Positions 10,810 to 20,265 of a stretch of DNA of 64,000 nucleotides are shown one piece after another; the stretch's first letter is position 1, and each line of letters starts with the position of its first letter. The DNA comes from Lactuca virosa (Eukaryota > Streptophyta > Magnoliopsida > Asterales > Asteraceae), in the NCBI GenBank assembly GCA_928212115.1, contig CAKMRJ010000001.1, forward strand, positions 362,668,945 through 362,732,944. The letters run 5' to 3'. Both the position numbers and the translations under genes were made by a program. The notes below the pieces were generated by a model. The model did not search any database. It was not told the origin of the DNA and saw only the letters and a program-made list of their open reading frames with translations.

Positions 10810-11934
10810 TGTGATAACCCGAAACTTTTATCCTGTGCAATTGACCTTTGTATCAATATTAAACTCGATTTTATCACCATTTTACACCATTTAAGGGTTC
10901 GATAAAGCGTTCTAAGTCTCGTGCAATCAAAGTTTGGGTCCTAGGTCGAGTAATACCAAGTCATAGTACAACATTTGGCTGCACTTTAATTGCTCACTCC
11001 ACCTTCTCTCTCTAAAAACTTCATCCAAGAACACTCTAAGGGCCTCAAAAATGTGAATTACTCCATCATTCAGCTTGTTATACTGGTAAAACACCTTGAT
11101 CTAAGCTTAAAACTCTTCATGTTCTTCGTGCTCTTCATCACTTGAAGGTGTACGGCCGCGCACCTTCATAAGGTGGCCGTACACGCCTTAATGACTCTCC
11201 AAGGTGAGAGTTTGGCCTTCATTTGCTAGTTGGACTTGGTATTGGCCTTGAAACACCCGAAAATCGACATTTTGAGCATGAATGAAGAATGTACGTGTCA
11301 CACCCCAAAACCAAGAACGGCGGAAACGTTCTGGGGCGGAGGACGTCATGTACAGTATCACAACAATGCAAAGTAGTAAACAAGCAACAACATCATCCAT
11401 TGCATTAATAATATAATTTAATACAAAATGTGTTATGTCAAGTTAAATAGACACCAAAATATGAATCAAAATAAAAGATGAGTCTTGAACGAGCTCCATT
11501 TTTCTCAAAACCTGGCATCGGTACCTGTCTACTGGCGACCTGAGGATACAAGTTATTTTGAAAGAGAGTATCAGCTTTAAAGCTGGTGAGATCATAAGTA
11601 TATTAGTGTCTGTATTTGTATGAAAGTATTTGTAAGTAAGTGATGTGTGAATTTGTAAAAAGGTTTGAATCTTCTAGAAAACCCTATGTTTCCTACTAAA
11701 AGTAGCCTTCTACCAAGGCATCTAGTATCTGTGTGTGTGTCTCTTATAAGAGTATGTATTTTCCCAAATTTGACTATCATTAACCAAAAATATAGTTTCT
11801 ACATTACTGTTTATTGTGTGAAGATCACAAAGTGAATGCAATGGGAAAATGAAATAGTACTGTAGTATTGTATTAAGTAACTACTGCTGTACTAACTACC
11901 TTAAACCAATTTGTATTTAAAGTACCATGTGATC

Positions 11935-12165
11935 GGCCTGTATCCTGCTACCGACTATAGATCGCGACGATGTAAGACGTCGGAAGAAATGACATTTCGC
12001 ACTCGTAGACTTGCAAGTCCCACTGTAGCGAGCAGCAAGGTGTAGGATAGTCAATCCAGTATAGATCTATATGCAAACTCATACGCTCCCCACTTAAGGA
12101 GATTCTGGATACAAAACGGTCATGACAGGTAGTGCCATGCCCCGTTACGTGGCTCACATAACTGT
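11935..12165 (-). repeat. TATAGATCTATA conserved non-coding module (C 3' LTR)
   Basis: The segment contains TATAGATCTATA, then GGATTGACTATCC, a CTGTAGCGAGCAGC block and a downstream block matching GAGATTCTGGATAC on the plus strand. Colinear copies occur at about 20905-21115 (C 5' LTR), 23790-24010 (B), 58095-58310 (E) and twice in F. No reading frame is preserved across copies. Confidence 0.75.
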
Positions 12166-12493
12166 AATAGTATTCTTGTATATGTATTGAATGTACTAGC
12201 TGTATTGTGTGTTCTCTCTCTGTCTAGTATGTATGTATGTTCTCTCTATATGGTATTGTATGTTCTCTCTCTGTCTAGCATGTATTTTTCTTTTAAAACG
12301 TATAGTATGTACTAGCTGTATTGTAATGTATAGACTCATGTATGAACTGACTCATTGTATGTTCCATTGTTCTAGTAATAGTATTAGTAACTTCCTAAAC
12401 TACCCCTATTGTAGCTTACTAGTAATGTGATTTGTATGTATGAACATATCTGTATACCTTTGCTACCCAAAGGTATTGAATAGAAAGAAGGAA

Positions 12494-12498
<5 letters not shown>

Positions 12499-12532
<34 letters not shown>
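12499..12532. repeat. TA microsatellite in C 3' LTR
   Basis: About 16 TA repeats. The corresponding place in the other C LTR (around 21470-21490) has only a short mixed AT run, so the expansion occurred after insertion. Confidence 0.9.
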
Positions 12533-12536
<4 letters not shown>

Positions 12537-13290
12537 GATATATAACTAGGATTCAAACGACCTTCGGACAAAAAACCGATACCATAAGTCCACAACCAAA
12601 CGAGGAACAGGCGGTTAAGGTGAGTTATCAGTCCTAAGTCCTTTCAATCCTACTTATATAACTATATCTATAAAGATATACATTTAACAAATATAAGTTA
12701 CAAAGAGTTTAAGTAAAAGTATTTGACATGTAAAAGAGTTTGATAAGAGTATTTGGTATGTAAAAGAGTTTACTAAAAGTAATTGACATGTAAAAGAGTT
12801 TAATAAAAGTATTTGATATGTAAAAGAGTTTGTAAAACAGTTTGAAAAGTAAGAAATCTACTTGTTTGGTAGTTATTAATCACATGTGATTGATATAATA
12901 ACTATAAAAGATCAACTTGTATCCCCCACCCCCCATAAAAGCATTTAAAATCATTTAAAAGATTGATTAAGGGGTATGAACTCACCTGTAGTGAGTGGTT
13001 TGGATGAACGGATAGTATAGGATGCTAAGTGTCAAGTGAAGACTTGAACACACACAAGGATCCTAGTTAACATATAATAACACATATATGTATCCAATTA
13101 GTCATAAAACAACTAATTAACCAAGTTAAGACATCCTAAGACATGTAAAACACTTGATTTAAGTGCTATAAGTCCTAAGGATTGCATCTGAGGGTTGTAG
13201 GACTTGGCTTTTGAGTTTGGGGTCCAAGGGTAAACTCTTTTGGAGTTTACTGTTTTGGGACCAACTCTCATTGAGTTTACGGTCATAAAC

Positions 13291-13318
13291 CCATGAGTTT
13301 ACGGCCGTAAACTCATGG
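13291..13318. promoter_or_regulatory. Perfect 28 bp palindrome centred on TTTACGGCCGTAAA (C 3' LTR)
   Basis: Arms CCATGAG and CTCATGG enclose TTTACGGCCGTAAA. Related palindromes with changed but still complementary arms occur at about 13459, 22246-22270, 22409, and in solo LTR E at 56328-56347 and 57014-57039 (arms CATGGG and CCCATG). Confidence 0.8.
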
Positions 13319-13971
13319 TACTTTTACCATTTTCTATTTTGAAGCTTTAAAGGTCATAAGAAGCATTCCTACTTCATGTTTAAGCCTTAGGAAGTGATTA
13401 GAGCACCATTTCACTCCTTTGTGGAGTTTACGATCCTTGGACCATTTCTCCTTGGGTTTACAGCCGTAAACCCAAATGGTTTATGGTCTTTTTGATGTTT
13501 TAAATCCTAAGCACATCAATGACGGTATCTAGACTAGTATCCAAGGCTTGGTAAGGGACTAGGGCACACTTTGGCCCCTTCATTAGGGTTTACGGTCCAA
13601 GAACATCTTGGACCATAAACACCTTTGATCTTGTGTTTCTTTGTGTTTCCTAGATGCTTTAGAAGTGTAGCAAGTCTTATAACACACTAGGGTAAGAGTA
13701 CTTACTATGTAGCAGCTTGAAAAGGTGTTAGAAGTCCAAGAAGACTAGTGTGTGTTCTTGGTGTTCTTGGTGAAACTTGAAGATCTACACATATGGAATG
13801 ATTTCACGGATGGAATCATGTAAGATCACTAGATTAAGTAAGATATCAACGTTTTAGGGTAAGAAACACTTACAAAGTTGAAGATCAAGAAGGAAAATCG
13901 GATGATATTTGAGAGGATTTGAGTTTTAGATCTTGAAAATGTGAAAAAGTGGTAAATATGACTAAGTGTCA

Positions 13972-13979
13972 TATTTATA
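13972..13979 (-). promoter_or_regulatory. TATA box of C 3' LTR
   Basis: TATAAATA on the minus strand, with CGGCCG-centred palindromes just upstream in transcription sense (around 13990-14010). The same arrangement is seen in E at 56354. Confidence 0.6.
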
Positions 13980-14217
13980 CCCCCTTAGGGTTTACGGCCG
14001 TAAACACCTTGTTTAGGACGTAAAATCCAAACTCTTGGAGTTTTAGGACATTATTGCTGCACAATAAACCCTAGGGCATCCTCTCTCCTGTTATCTCCTA
14101 AAGTACTAGGCTTCAGAACACTCAAACTGACTCTACACAGCTCAAAAGTTAGCAGAAACTGTTCTGACTTCTATTGAAGTGAATGGTTGTACATAATAGA
14201 AGTTTCGGGTTGTCACA

Positions 14218-14231
14218 TCATTCCCCCATTA
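14218..14231 (-). other. C polypurine tract
   Basis: On the minus strand TAATGGGGGAATGA directly precedes the 3' LTR start TGTGACAACCC. Upstream lies TTTCGGAACGAAATTCC, homologous to the sequence before A's polypurine tract. Confidence 0.8.
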
Positions 14232-14284
14232 GAAGGAATTTCGTTCCGAAATTAGAGTTTAAGCAAATAAGTAGTTACAAATAA

Positions 14285-14752
14285 CTAGGTAAAAAGACAA
14301 GGATATTTCAGTTTCATCTGATCCTCTCGCTCCCAAGTGAATTCAGGTCCTCGCTTGGCGTTCCAGCAAACCTTCACTAGCGGGATACGACTTTGTTTCG
14401 TTTGCTTGACCTCCCGGTCCATGATCTCTACAGGTTCTTCCACGAAGTTGAGGCTCTCGTTGATCTCGATCTCGTCTAGTGGGATTACAAGAGTCTCGTC
14501 GGACAGACACTTTTTCAAGTTCGAGACGTGGAAAGTAGAATGTACGTTACTGAGTTCGCGTGGTAAGTTAAGTTTGTAAGCTACATGGCCGATTCTTGCG
14601 AGAATCTCGAAAGGCCCTATGTATCTTGGATTTAGCTTTCCACGCTTTCCAAAGCGTATTAAGCCCTTCCAGGGTGAGACCTTCAATAGAACACGGTCGC
14701 CCACCTGGAATTCCAACGGTTTCCTTCGTTTATCAGCGTAGCTTTTCTGTCA
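14285..14752 (-). pseudogene. Integrase C-terminal domain and chromodomain-like tail of element C
   Basis: The open frame 14716-14285 encodes the end of the polyprotein. It contains the GPF-like segment (RYIGPFEILARIG), the basic FQVGDRVLLKVSPWKG region and a terminal segment (IPLVKVCWNAKRGPEFTWE) of chromodomain type. In the family this tail directs integration into heterochromatin. It is separated from the integrase core by two TGA codons (14771-14773 and 14750-14752). In both, related proteins suggest an original CGA arginine, that is, C to T decay. The final stop precedes the polypurine tract by about 50 bp. Confidence 0.85.
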
Positions 14753-14770
14753 GACTCTAGAGGCTTTCAA

Positions 14771-15580
14771 TCATTCACGAATCTGAACGATCTTCTCTGT
14801 CATTTCGCGAATGATTTTCGGACCCGTGAGAGTGCTTTCAGGAATTCGTCCTTTATCTAACTGGGTATCACCCACCTCAGCACAGCACAGAGGGGATCTG
14901 CACTTTCGGCCATAGAGGGCGTCGAATGGAGCAGCCTTTATGCTCGTGTGATAACTGTTGTTGTAGGAAAATTCGACAAGGGGTAAATGAGTATCCCATG
15001 CTTTCCCAAAGTCGATCACACAGGCTCGCAACATATCTTCCAAGGTTTGGATAGTCCTCTCACTTTGCCCGTCGGTCTGTGGATGGTAGGCTGTACTCAT
15101 GTCCAGCCTAGTTCCTAGGGAACTTTGTAGCGACTGCCAGAACCTCGAAGTGAACCTACTATCTCTGTCCGAGATAATGGATATGGGAACACCGTGCAGT
15201 CGTACAATCTCCCGAATGTAGGTTCTTGTAAGCTTCTCCATCTTGTCTGTTTCTTTGATAGGCAGGAAGTGTGCGGACTTGGTCAATCTGTCGACGATGA
15301 CCCATATGGTATCAAGTCCACCCGTTGTCTTGGGCAACTTGGTTATGAAGTCCATAGTGATCCGCTCCCACTTCCATTCCGGTATCTCCGGCTGTTGTAG
15401 TAAGCCGGAGGGTTTCTGGTATTCGACCTTGACCTTGGCGCAAGTAAGGCATTTACTCACGAAGGTAGCAATCTCTGCTTTCATGTTAGGCCACCAGTAT
15501 AGCTTTTTAAGATCCAGATACATCTTATCTGAACCTGGGTGGACGGAATAACGAGTGTTGTGCGCCTCGTTCATGACCAA
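14771..15580 (-). pseudogene. Integrase core of element C
   Basis: The 269-codon frame shows a zinc-binding HHCC region (His7, His14, Cys44, Cys47 counting from its first Met) and the catalytic triad Asp77 (MDF), Asp138 (SDRDSRF) and Glu174 (DGQSERT) with 35 residues between the last two, as expected for D,D-35-E integrases. It catalyses strand transfer of the cDNA into host DNA. The frame starts in the wrong register relative to RNase H (frameshift near 15595) and ends at a TGA at 14771-14773, so it is an internal piece of a broken polyprotein rather than a gene with its own start. Confidence 0.92.
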
Positions 15581-17562
15581 GTCTCTGAAACCACCGTGTT
15601 TCGGGTCTCGATCCGATCCATGAGATAATAAGCTCCGCCACCCTTGACTTCCAAGTTCTTATCCATCCCTCTCAGGGATTCACCCGCCACATTTTCAGGT
15701 TTCAAAGCGTCGAGCTGAGCCTCCTTAATTTGTGTGGACAAGTGTGAATGGATAGTCATAGTCAATGATTTGACTCTACGACCAGAGTATTCTTTCCGAC
15801 TTAGGGCGTCAGCTACTACATTGGCTTTGTCAGGATGATAGCGAATTTCGCATTCGTAATCACTGAGTAGCTCGACCCACCGTCGTTGTCTCATGTTGAG
15901 CTCCTTCTGGTCGAATATATGTTGTAGGCTTTTGTGGTCTGTAAAGATAGTGCTTTTTGTACCGTACAAGTAGTGTCTCCAGATCTTCAGAGCAAACACA
16001 ACTGCTCCTAGCTCAAGATCGTGGGTAGTGTAGTTGACCTCGTGTGTCTTTAGCTGTCTCGAGGCATAGGCGATGACCTTACCTCGTTGCATCAGAACAC
16101 AGCCGAGCCCTTGATTTGACGCATCGCAATAGACAACGAAGTCTTCTATCCCTTCGGGGAGGGATAGTATTGGTGCGGTGCACAAGGCTCGCTTGAGCGT
16201 TTGGAACGCTCTCTCCTGCTTCTCTTCCCAGTCAAAGGCCACGCCTTTCTGGGTCAGTGTTGTAAGAGGTTTCGCAATGCGGGAGAAGTTCTGAATGAAC
16301 CTGCGATAGTAGCCAGCGAGGCCTAGAAATTGACGAATTTTTGTAGGCGTCTTCGGTGCTGACCAGCTCTCAATGGCTTTGATTTTGGAAGGGTCCACGT
16401 GTATTTCCTCTTCGCTAACCACGTGCCCTAAGAATTCGACTCTTCGGATCCAAAATTCGCATTTCGAGAACTTCGCATAGAGCTTCTCCGAACGTAGTGT
16501 TTCTAAGACTAGTCGCAGATGTTGACTATGTTCCTCCTTACTACGAGAGTAGATAAGTATGTCATCGATGAAGACGATGACGAACTGATCCAAGTAAGGA
16601 CGACACACCCTATTCATTAAATCCATGAATACTGCGGGCGCGTTTGTTAATCCGAACGGCATCACTACGAATTCGTAGTGCCCATAACGAGTTCGGAAGG
16701 CTGTCTTCGGAACATCCTCCCCTAGCACTCGTAGTTGGTGATATCCGGATCTTAAGTCGATTTTTGAAAAGAAGTTCGCCCCTTGAAGTTGGTCAAATAA
16801 ATCGTCAATACGAGGCAGAGGGTAACGATTTTTGACGGTCAGTTTGTTGAGCTCCCTGTAGTCGATGCACATACGAAACGATCCGTCTTTCTTCTTGACG
16901 AACAAGACTGGAGCTCCCCAGGGTGAGAAGCTTGGTCTTATAAAGCCCTTGCTGAGCAGTTCGTTAAGTTGACAGGATAGTTCTTGCATCTCTGCAGGTG
17001 CTAGACGATAGGGCGATTTGGCTACGGGGGTAGCCCCTGGAACTAAGTCGATTCTGAACTCGACTTGACGTTGCGGAGGTAATCCTGGGAGTTCTTCTGG
17101 AAAGATGTCGGGAAAGTCGCGTACTACTGGAATGTTCTGAATGTTTTTCGTTTCTTGGCTCACATCGACCACATGAGCAAGGAATGCGCGACATTCCTTT
17201 CGCAAGAATTTCTGAGCTTGAATGCTCGAGATGATACGAAGGTTCGTGCCGGGTTTGTCGCCATAAACTACTAGAGTTTCGCCAGACGGCAGATTAAGGC
17301 GAACAGCCTTTTCATAACACATGATGTCGGCACGATGAAGACTCAACCAATCCATGCCGATAATGACGTCGAAACTTTTAATTGAGACCGGCATGAGGTC
17401 GATCGAAAATGAATGGCTATCTAGTGTTAGGGTACACCCTATGAATATACTGCTAGTGCTCTCCGTCTTTCCATTAGCCATTTCTACAGTGAACGGTTCT
17501 TTAAGTGCTCGTGATTTTTGCTTAAGTAAATGAGCAAATTTTTGGTTCACGAAACTCCTTCC
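15571..17562 (-). pseudogene. Protease, reverse transcriptase and RNase H of element C
   Basis: A 659-codon frame (17550-15571). Its start is the rear of an aspartic protease (VIIGMDWL at about 62-69); the catalytic DSGA lies in the preceding frame just before a frameshift near 17558. RT spans about residues 185-370 with LPRIDDLFDQL, the active site FIDD at 327-330 and the FLGHVVS thumb junction. RNase H spans about 450-585 with YCDAS (474-478), a DLEL segment (511-514), TDHKSL (537-542) and DALSR (581-585). Together these convert genomic RNA into LTR cDNA. All catalytic residues appear intact; only the frameshifts at both ends inactivate it. Confidence 0.94.
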
Positions 17563-18798
17563 GCTCCACTATCAAACAGTATGCATGCATAAGAGTTATC
17601 GAGGAGAAACGTACCAGTGACCACTGTGGGGTCGGCAACCGCTTCCTCGTGGCCTATGGCCAGAACTCTTCCCACTCTTCCGGCATTCCCTGCCTTAGGG
17701 CAGTCCCTCTTGTAGTGGCCCACCTCGCCACAACCGTAGCAAGCTTGGCCCACACCAGCGCCGGGGACTTGGGTGATTGGTTTTGCTGGAGCCTTGCAGA
17801 AGCGGGCAGTGTGCCCCTTCCTGTTGCAGTTAGAGCACTGCATTTCACGACAGGCTCCAATGTGGTGGAAGTTGCACTGCTTGCACTTAGGCAAACTTCC
17901 AGCGTACTGCTTTATCGGAGCAGCAGCAGTGGCAGGTGCTATCGCAGCATGAACTGCCACGACCTGCTGCTTTTTGGCAGCCTTCTTCTTCTTCTTGTCA
18001 TCCCAGAACTTCCGCTTGGAATCAGCGGTTTTGGAAGGTTCTGAGATGGCCAGGGTTGTTGTTGCGGCCGGGGTACGAACCCCATGGTCTATAAGCCGTT
18101 GTGCCAATCGCTTGGCACTATCGAATGTAGTGGGGTTTGAAGCCAAAACATTTCCCTGGAATGGAGGCACCAGCCCCCATATGTACCTTTCAATCTTCTT
18201 CCCCTCTGTATGAACCATGTTGGGACAGAGGGCCACCAGTTCACAGAACCTGGCGGTGTAGGAGACTATGTCGGAGCCCTTCATGGTTAGGCTCCACAGT
18301 TCCTCCTCCAGTTTTTGGATTTCGCCCCTCGGGCAGTACTCTAATCATGAGGTCTCTCAAAGTTTCCCAGCCCATAGCATTAGCCACCACAAGAGATAGT
18401 GACTTGACATGGCTATTCCACCATGTCAGGGCTTTGTCTTCAAAGGTGCAAGCAGCGAACTTGACCTTGCTCCCTTCTGGACAGAAGCAGATTTCGAAAA
18501 CCGATTCGGTCTTCTCGAAGCATTGCGAGAGGGCAATGACTCCGCCAGTCCCTCTAAAGGACTTGGGCTTGCAGTTAGTGAAGTCCTTATAGGAGCACTC
18601 TCTCAAGCGCACAGGAGCTTCACCATGATTAGATTGAACAGGGGTTCCTCCTCCAGTGGAACCAGAAGAATGATATTGAGCCATGGCTGTTGCCACAGCC
18701 GCAGTTACAGCAGCATTTAGAGCTGCCGTATCGATTTGAGGAGCAGGTGGTGTTGTAGTTGATGGAGGATCGCGTCTTGTTGATCGACGTGGAGGCAT
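17547..18798 (-). pseudogene. gag (capsid and nucleocapsid) of element C, frameshifted
   Basis: It starts with an alanine-rich, basic leader (PPRRSTRR... NAAVTAAVATAMAQY), then the retrotransposon gag domain (FEDKALTWWNSHVKSL and similar). A one-base insertion near 18341-18346 shifts the frame; coding resumes in the frame 18284-17547 with a lysine-rich linker and two CCHC knuckles (CSNCNRKGHTARFC, CYGCGEVGHYKRDC) preceded by a CKQCNFHHIGAC motif. The frame runs on into the protease DSGA motif without a stop, so gag and pol were originally one continuous frame. Gag forms the particle and binds the RNA. Confidence 0.92.
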
Positions 18799-19182
18799 CT
18801 TTTAACTATAAGTTTAGAAAGATGAAGATGTTGATAAGAATTTAATAGGTAAGTTGATGAGAATGACTCATGGACTAACTCTCCATAGCCCAACAGCACA
18901 ATTGAATAGCACGATTGAATGTAGATTTAGTACTAACAGATGATAGAATTTGGATAATAATTTCCGTGAGATTAGATATCTGTCAATAATACTGGTATTA
19001 CAGATGTAATAAGTTTGGGAAAAATGGCCTAGAAGTAGGCATTACATCAACCAAGATGGGAAAATTTTGACAGAACAACGACCTAATCAAGACCTAACAG
19101 GTCTAAGATTTACGAAGATGGGAAATTAGACTAGAGTTTTTACATAAACTAAGTTATATCCAAAAGAGAATTCGATGAGACT

Positions 19183-19812
19183 CTAACGGCGACGAGAACT
19201 ACTAGAGTGAGTTCTTGAATCCGACAGAAGACGTTCTATGTCCCTCATACGCCTTTCAGATCTTACTTGTTGAGCTCGAAGTTCCCTGACTTCAGCTTGG
19301 GTTTCAACAAGTTCCCTCTGCAGAACTGCATTGCGGACCTGAGTCCTTTCATGAGCAGACTCTAGTTGGCGAATGCGGACCGTGTTAACGCCAGAGTTGG
19401 CTTCAATCTCTAAGACTCGGTCGATAGTCGCTCGACCTTGTTCCGTGTTCCGAGAAATCCTACGGACCATGATGGGCAGGACTCGATCAGCTGAACCTCC
19501 CTCGGTGAGGTTGTAAAAGCTTTTGTCCCCATTGTAGGGAATGGGTTGACCCTGTTCCTGACTCCATCTGTTCAAGTTTGTGGCCCACAGAGGTGTGGGT
19601 CCTTGAAATGTTGGACGAGGGTTCAGGTTTGGGTCTTGAGCAGCTGGGGGTAGGTTGTTGACTTCTAGCTCTGAGTCAGAACCATCAGAAAAACGCTCAG
19701 CATAGTGATCATCCAAAGGGATTGGGTGATCATCTTCTGGCTCTTCTTCAAGCCATCCAGCATTGCCATGGTTGGGATAGTACGGGTCTCCGGGGATATG
19801 GAATCCAACCAT
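19183..19812 (-). CDS. Accessory ORF upstream of gag in element C (209 codons), unrecognised
   Basis: An uninterrupted frame between the primer-binding site and gag, about 440 nt into the leader and ending 384 nt before the gag start. The N-terminal part is acidic with GDPYYPNHGNAGWLEEEPED; the middle is proline- and asparagine-rich; the C-terminal third (about 140-200) is charged with heptad-like leucines (TQAEVRELRAQQVRSERRMR), consistent with a coiled coil, and ends in a Ser/Arg tail. It remains open while gag-pol has several breaks. I do not recognise a family. It may be an additional element protein or an N-terminal gag-like module; its translation is inferred. Confidence 0.6.
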   Translation of the reverse strand: MVGFHIPGDPYYPNHGNAGWLEEEPEDDHPIPLDDHYAERFSDGSDSELEVNNLPPAAQDPNLNPRPTFQGPTPLWATNLNRWSQEQGQPIPYNGDKSFYNLTEGGSADRVLPIMVRRISRNTEQGRATIDRVLEIEANSGVNTVRIRQLESAHERTQVRNAVLQRELVETQAEVRELRAQQVRSERRMRDIERLLSDSRTHSSSSRRR

Positions 19813-20000
19813 GATATCTACGCGAGAAAAGGGATATAAGAATCTAGCACATAAGTAGTTTATAGTAACACAAAATACCCCTATAGTATTTTAAGTTTAT
19901 GTTCTGTTCTATTGTTTTCATTGTGGTATTGTTGGTAAGTTTTTTAGACTTGTTGCAACCTCACAACCACACTTAGGCACATGCTAGTCACTCCTCGGAT

Positions 20001-20023
20001 AATATAGTTGATCAGGCTATATC
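20001..20023 (-). other. Candidate dimer-initiation-like hairpin of C (loop TGATCA)
   Basis: ATATAG and CTATAT pair (6 bp) around a nine-base loop with the palindrome TGATCA, about 240 nt after the primer-binding site. Element A has the counterpart at 5517-5539. Flanking leader sequence is also shared between A and C, for example the GTTGCAACA segment. Confidence 0.5.
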
Positions 20024-20250
20024 TTCCCAGATTTGACTATATGTCTCTAAGTCTACTTGTGCTGCCCAACAATCGTAATACTATTGTTCTATCCTAGTGA
20101 CACCGATTTTAGTATGAATGCAGGCATGTATACTTAGTTAAATATTTTATTATTTAAAAGTATATACTCTTGGTCAGAGTATTTTAATCCCATTGTATTT
20201 ATAGTCTTTATATCTTTATGGGTTGATATACTCAATTCACTATAAACAAT

Positions 20251-20265
20251 GCTCTGATACCAATC
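20251..20265 (-). other. C primer-binding site
   Basis: On the minus strand GATTGGTATCAGAGC follows the 5' LTR end at 20266. It is the same primer type as A, J, D and G and fixes the orientation. Confidence 0.85.

Larger units (their letters stand above)
11296..14217 (-). repeat. C 3' LTR
   Basis: Read on the minus strand it starts TGTGACAACCCGAAAC (at 14217) and ends GGGGTGTGACA. It contains a TATA box (13972-13979), CGGCCG palindromes (including a 28 bp perfect one at 13291-13318), the 125 nt module (around 12540-12640), the TATAGATCTATA module (around 11935-12165), the GAACTCAC-type hairpin (around 11570-11595) and a TA microsatellite. Confidence 0.92.

Noticed and set aside
18137..18720. 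Plus-strand frames of 103-151 codons opposite gag of C
   Set aside because: They are antisense shadows of gag with no domain content.
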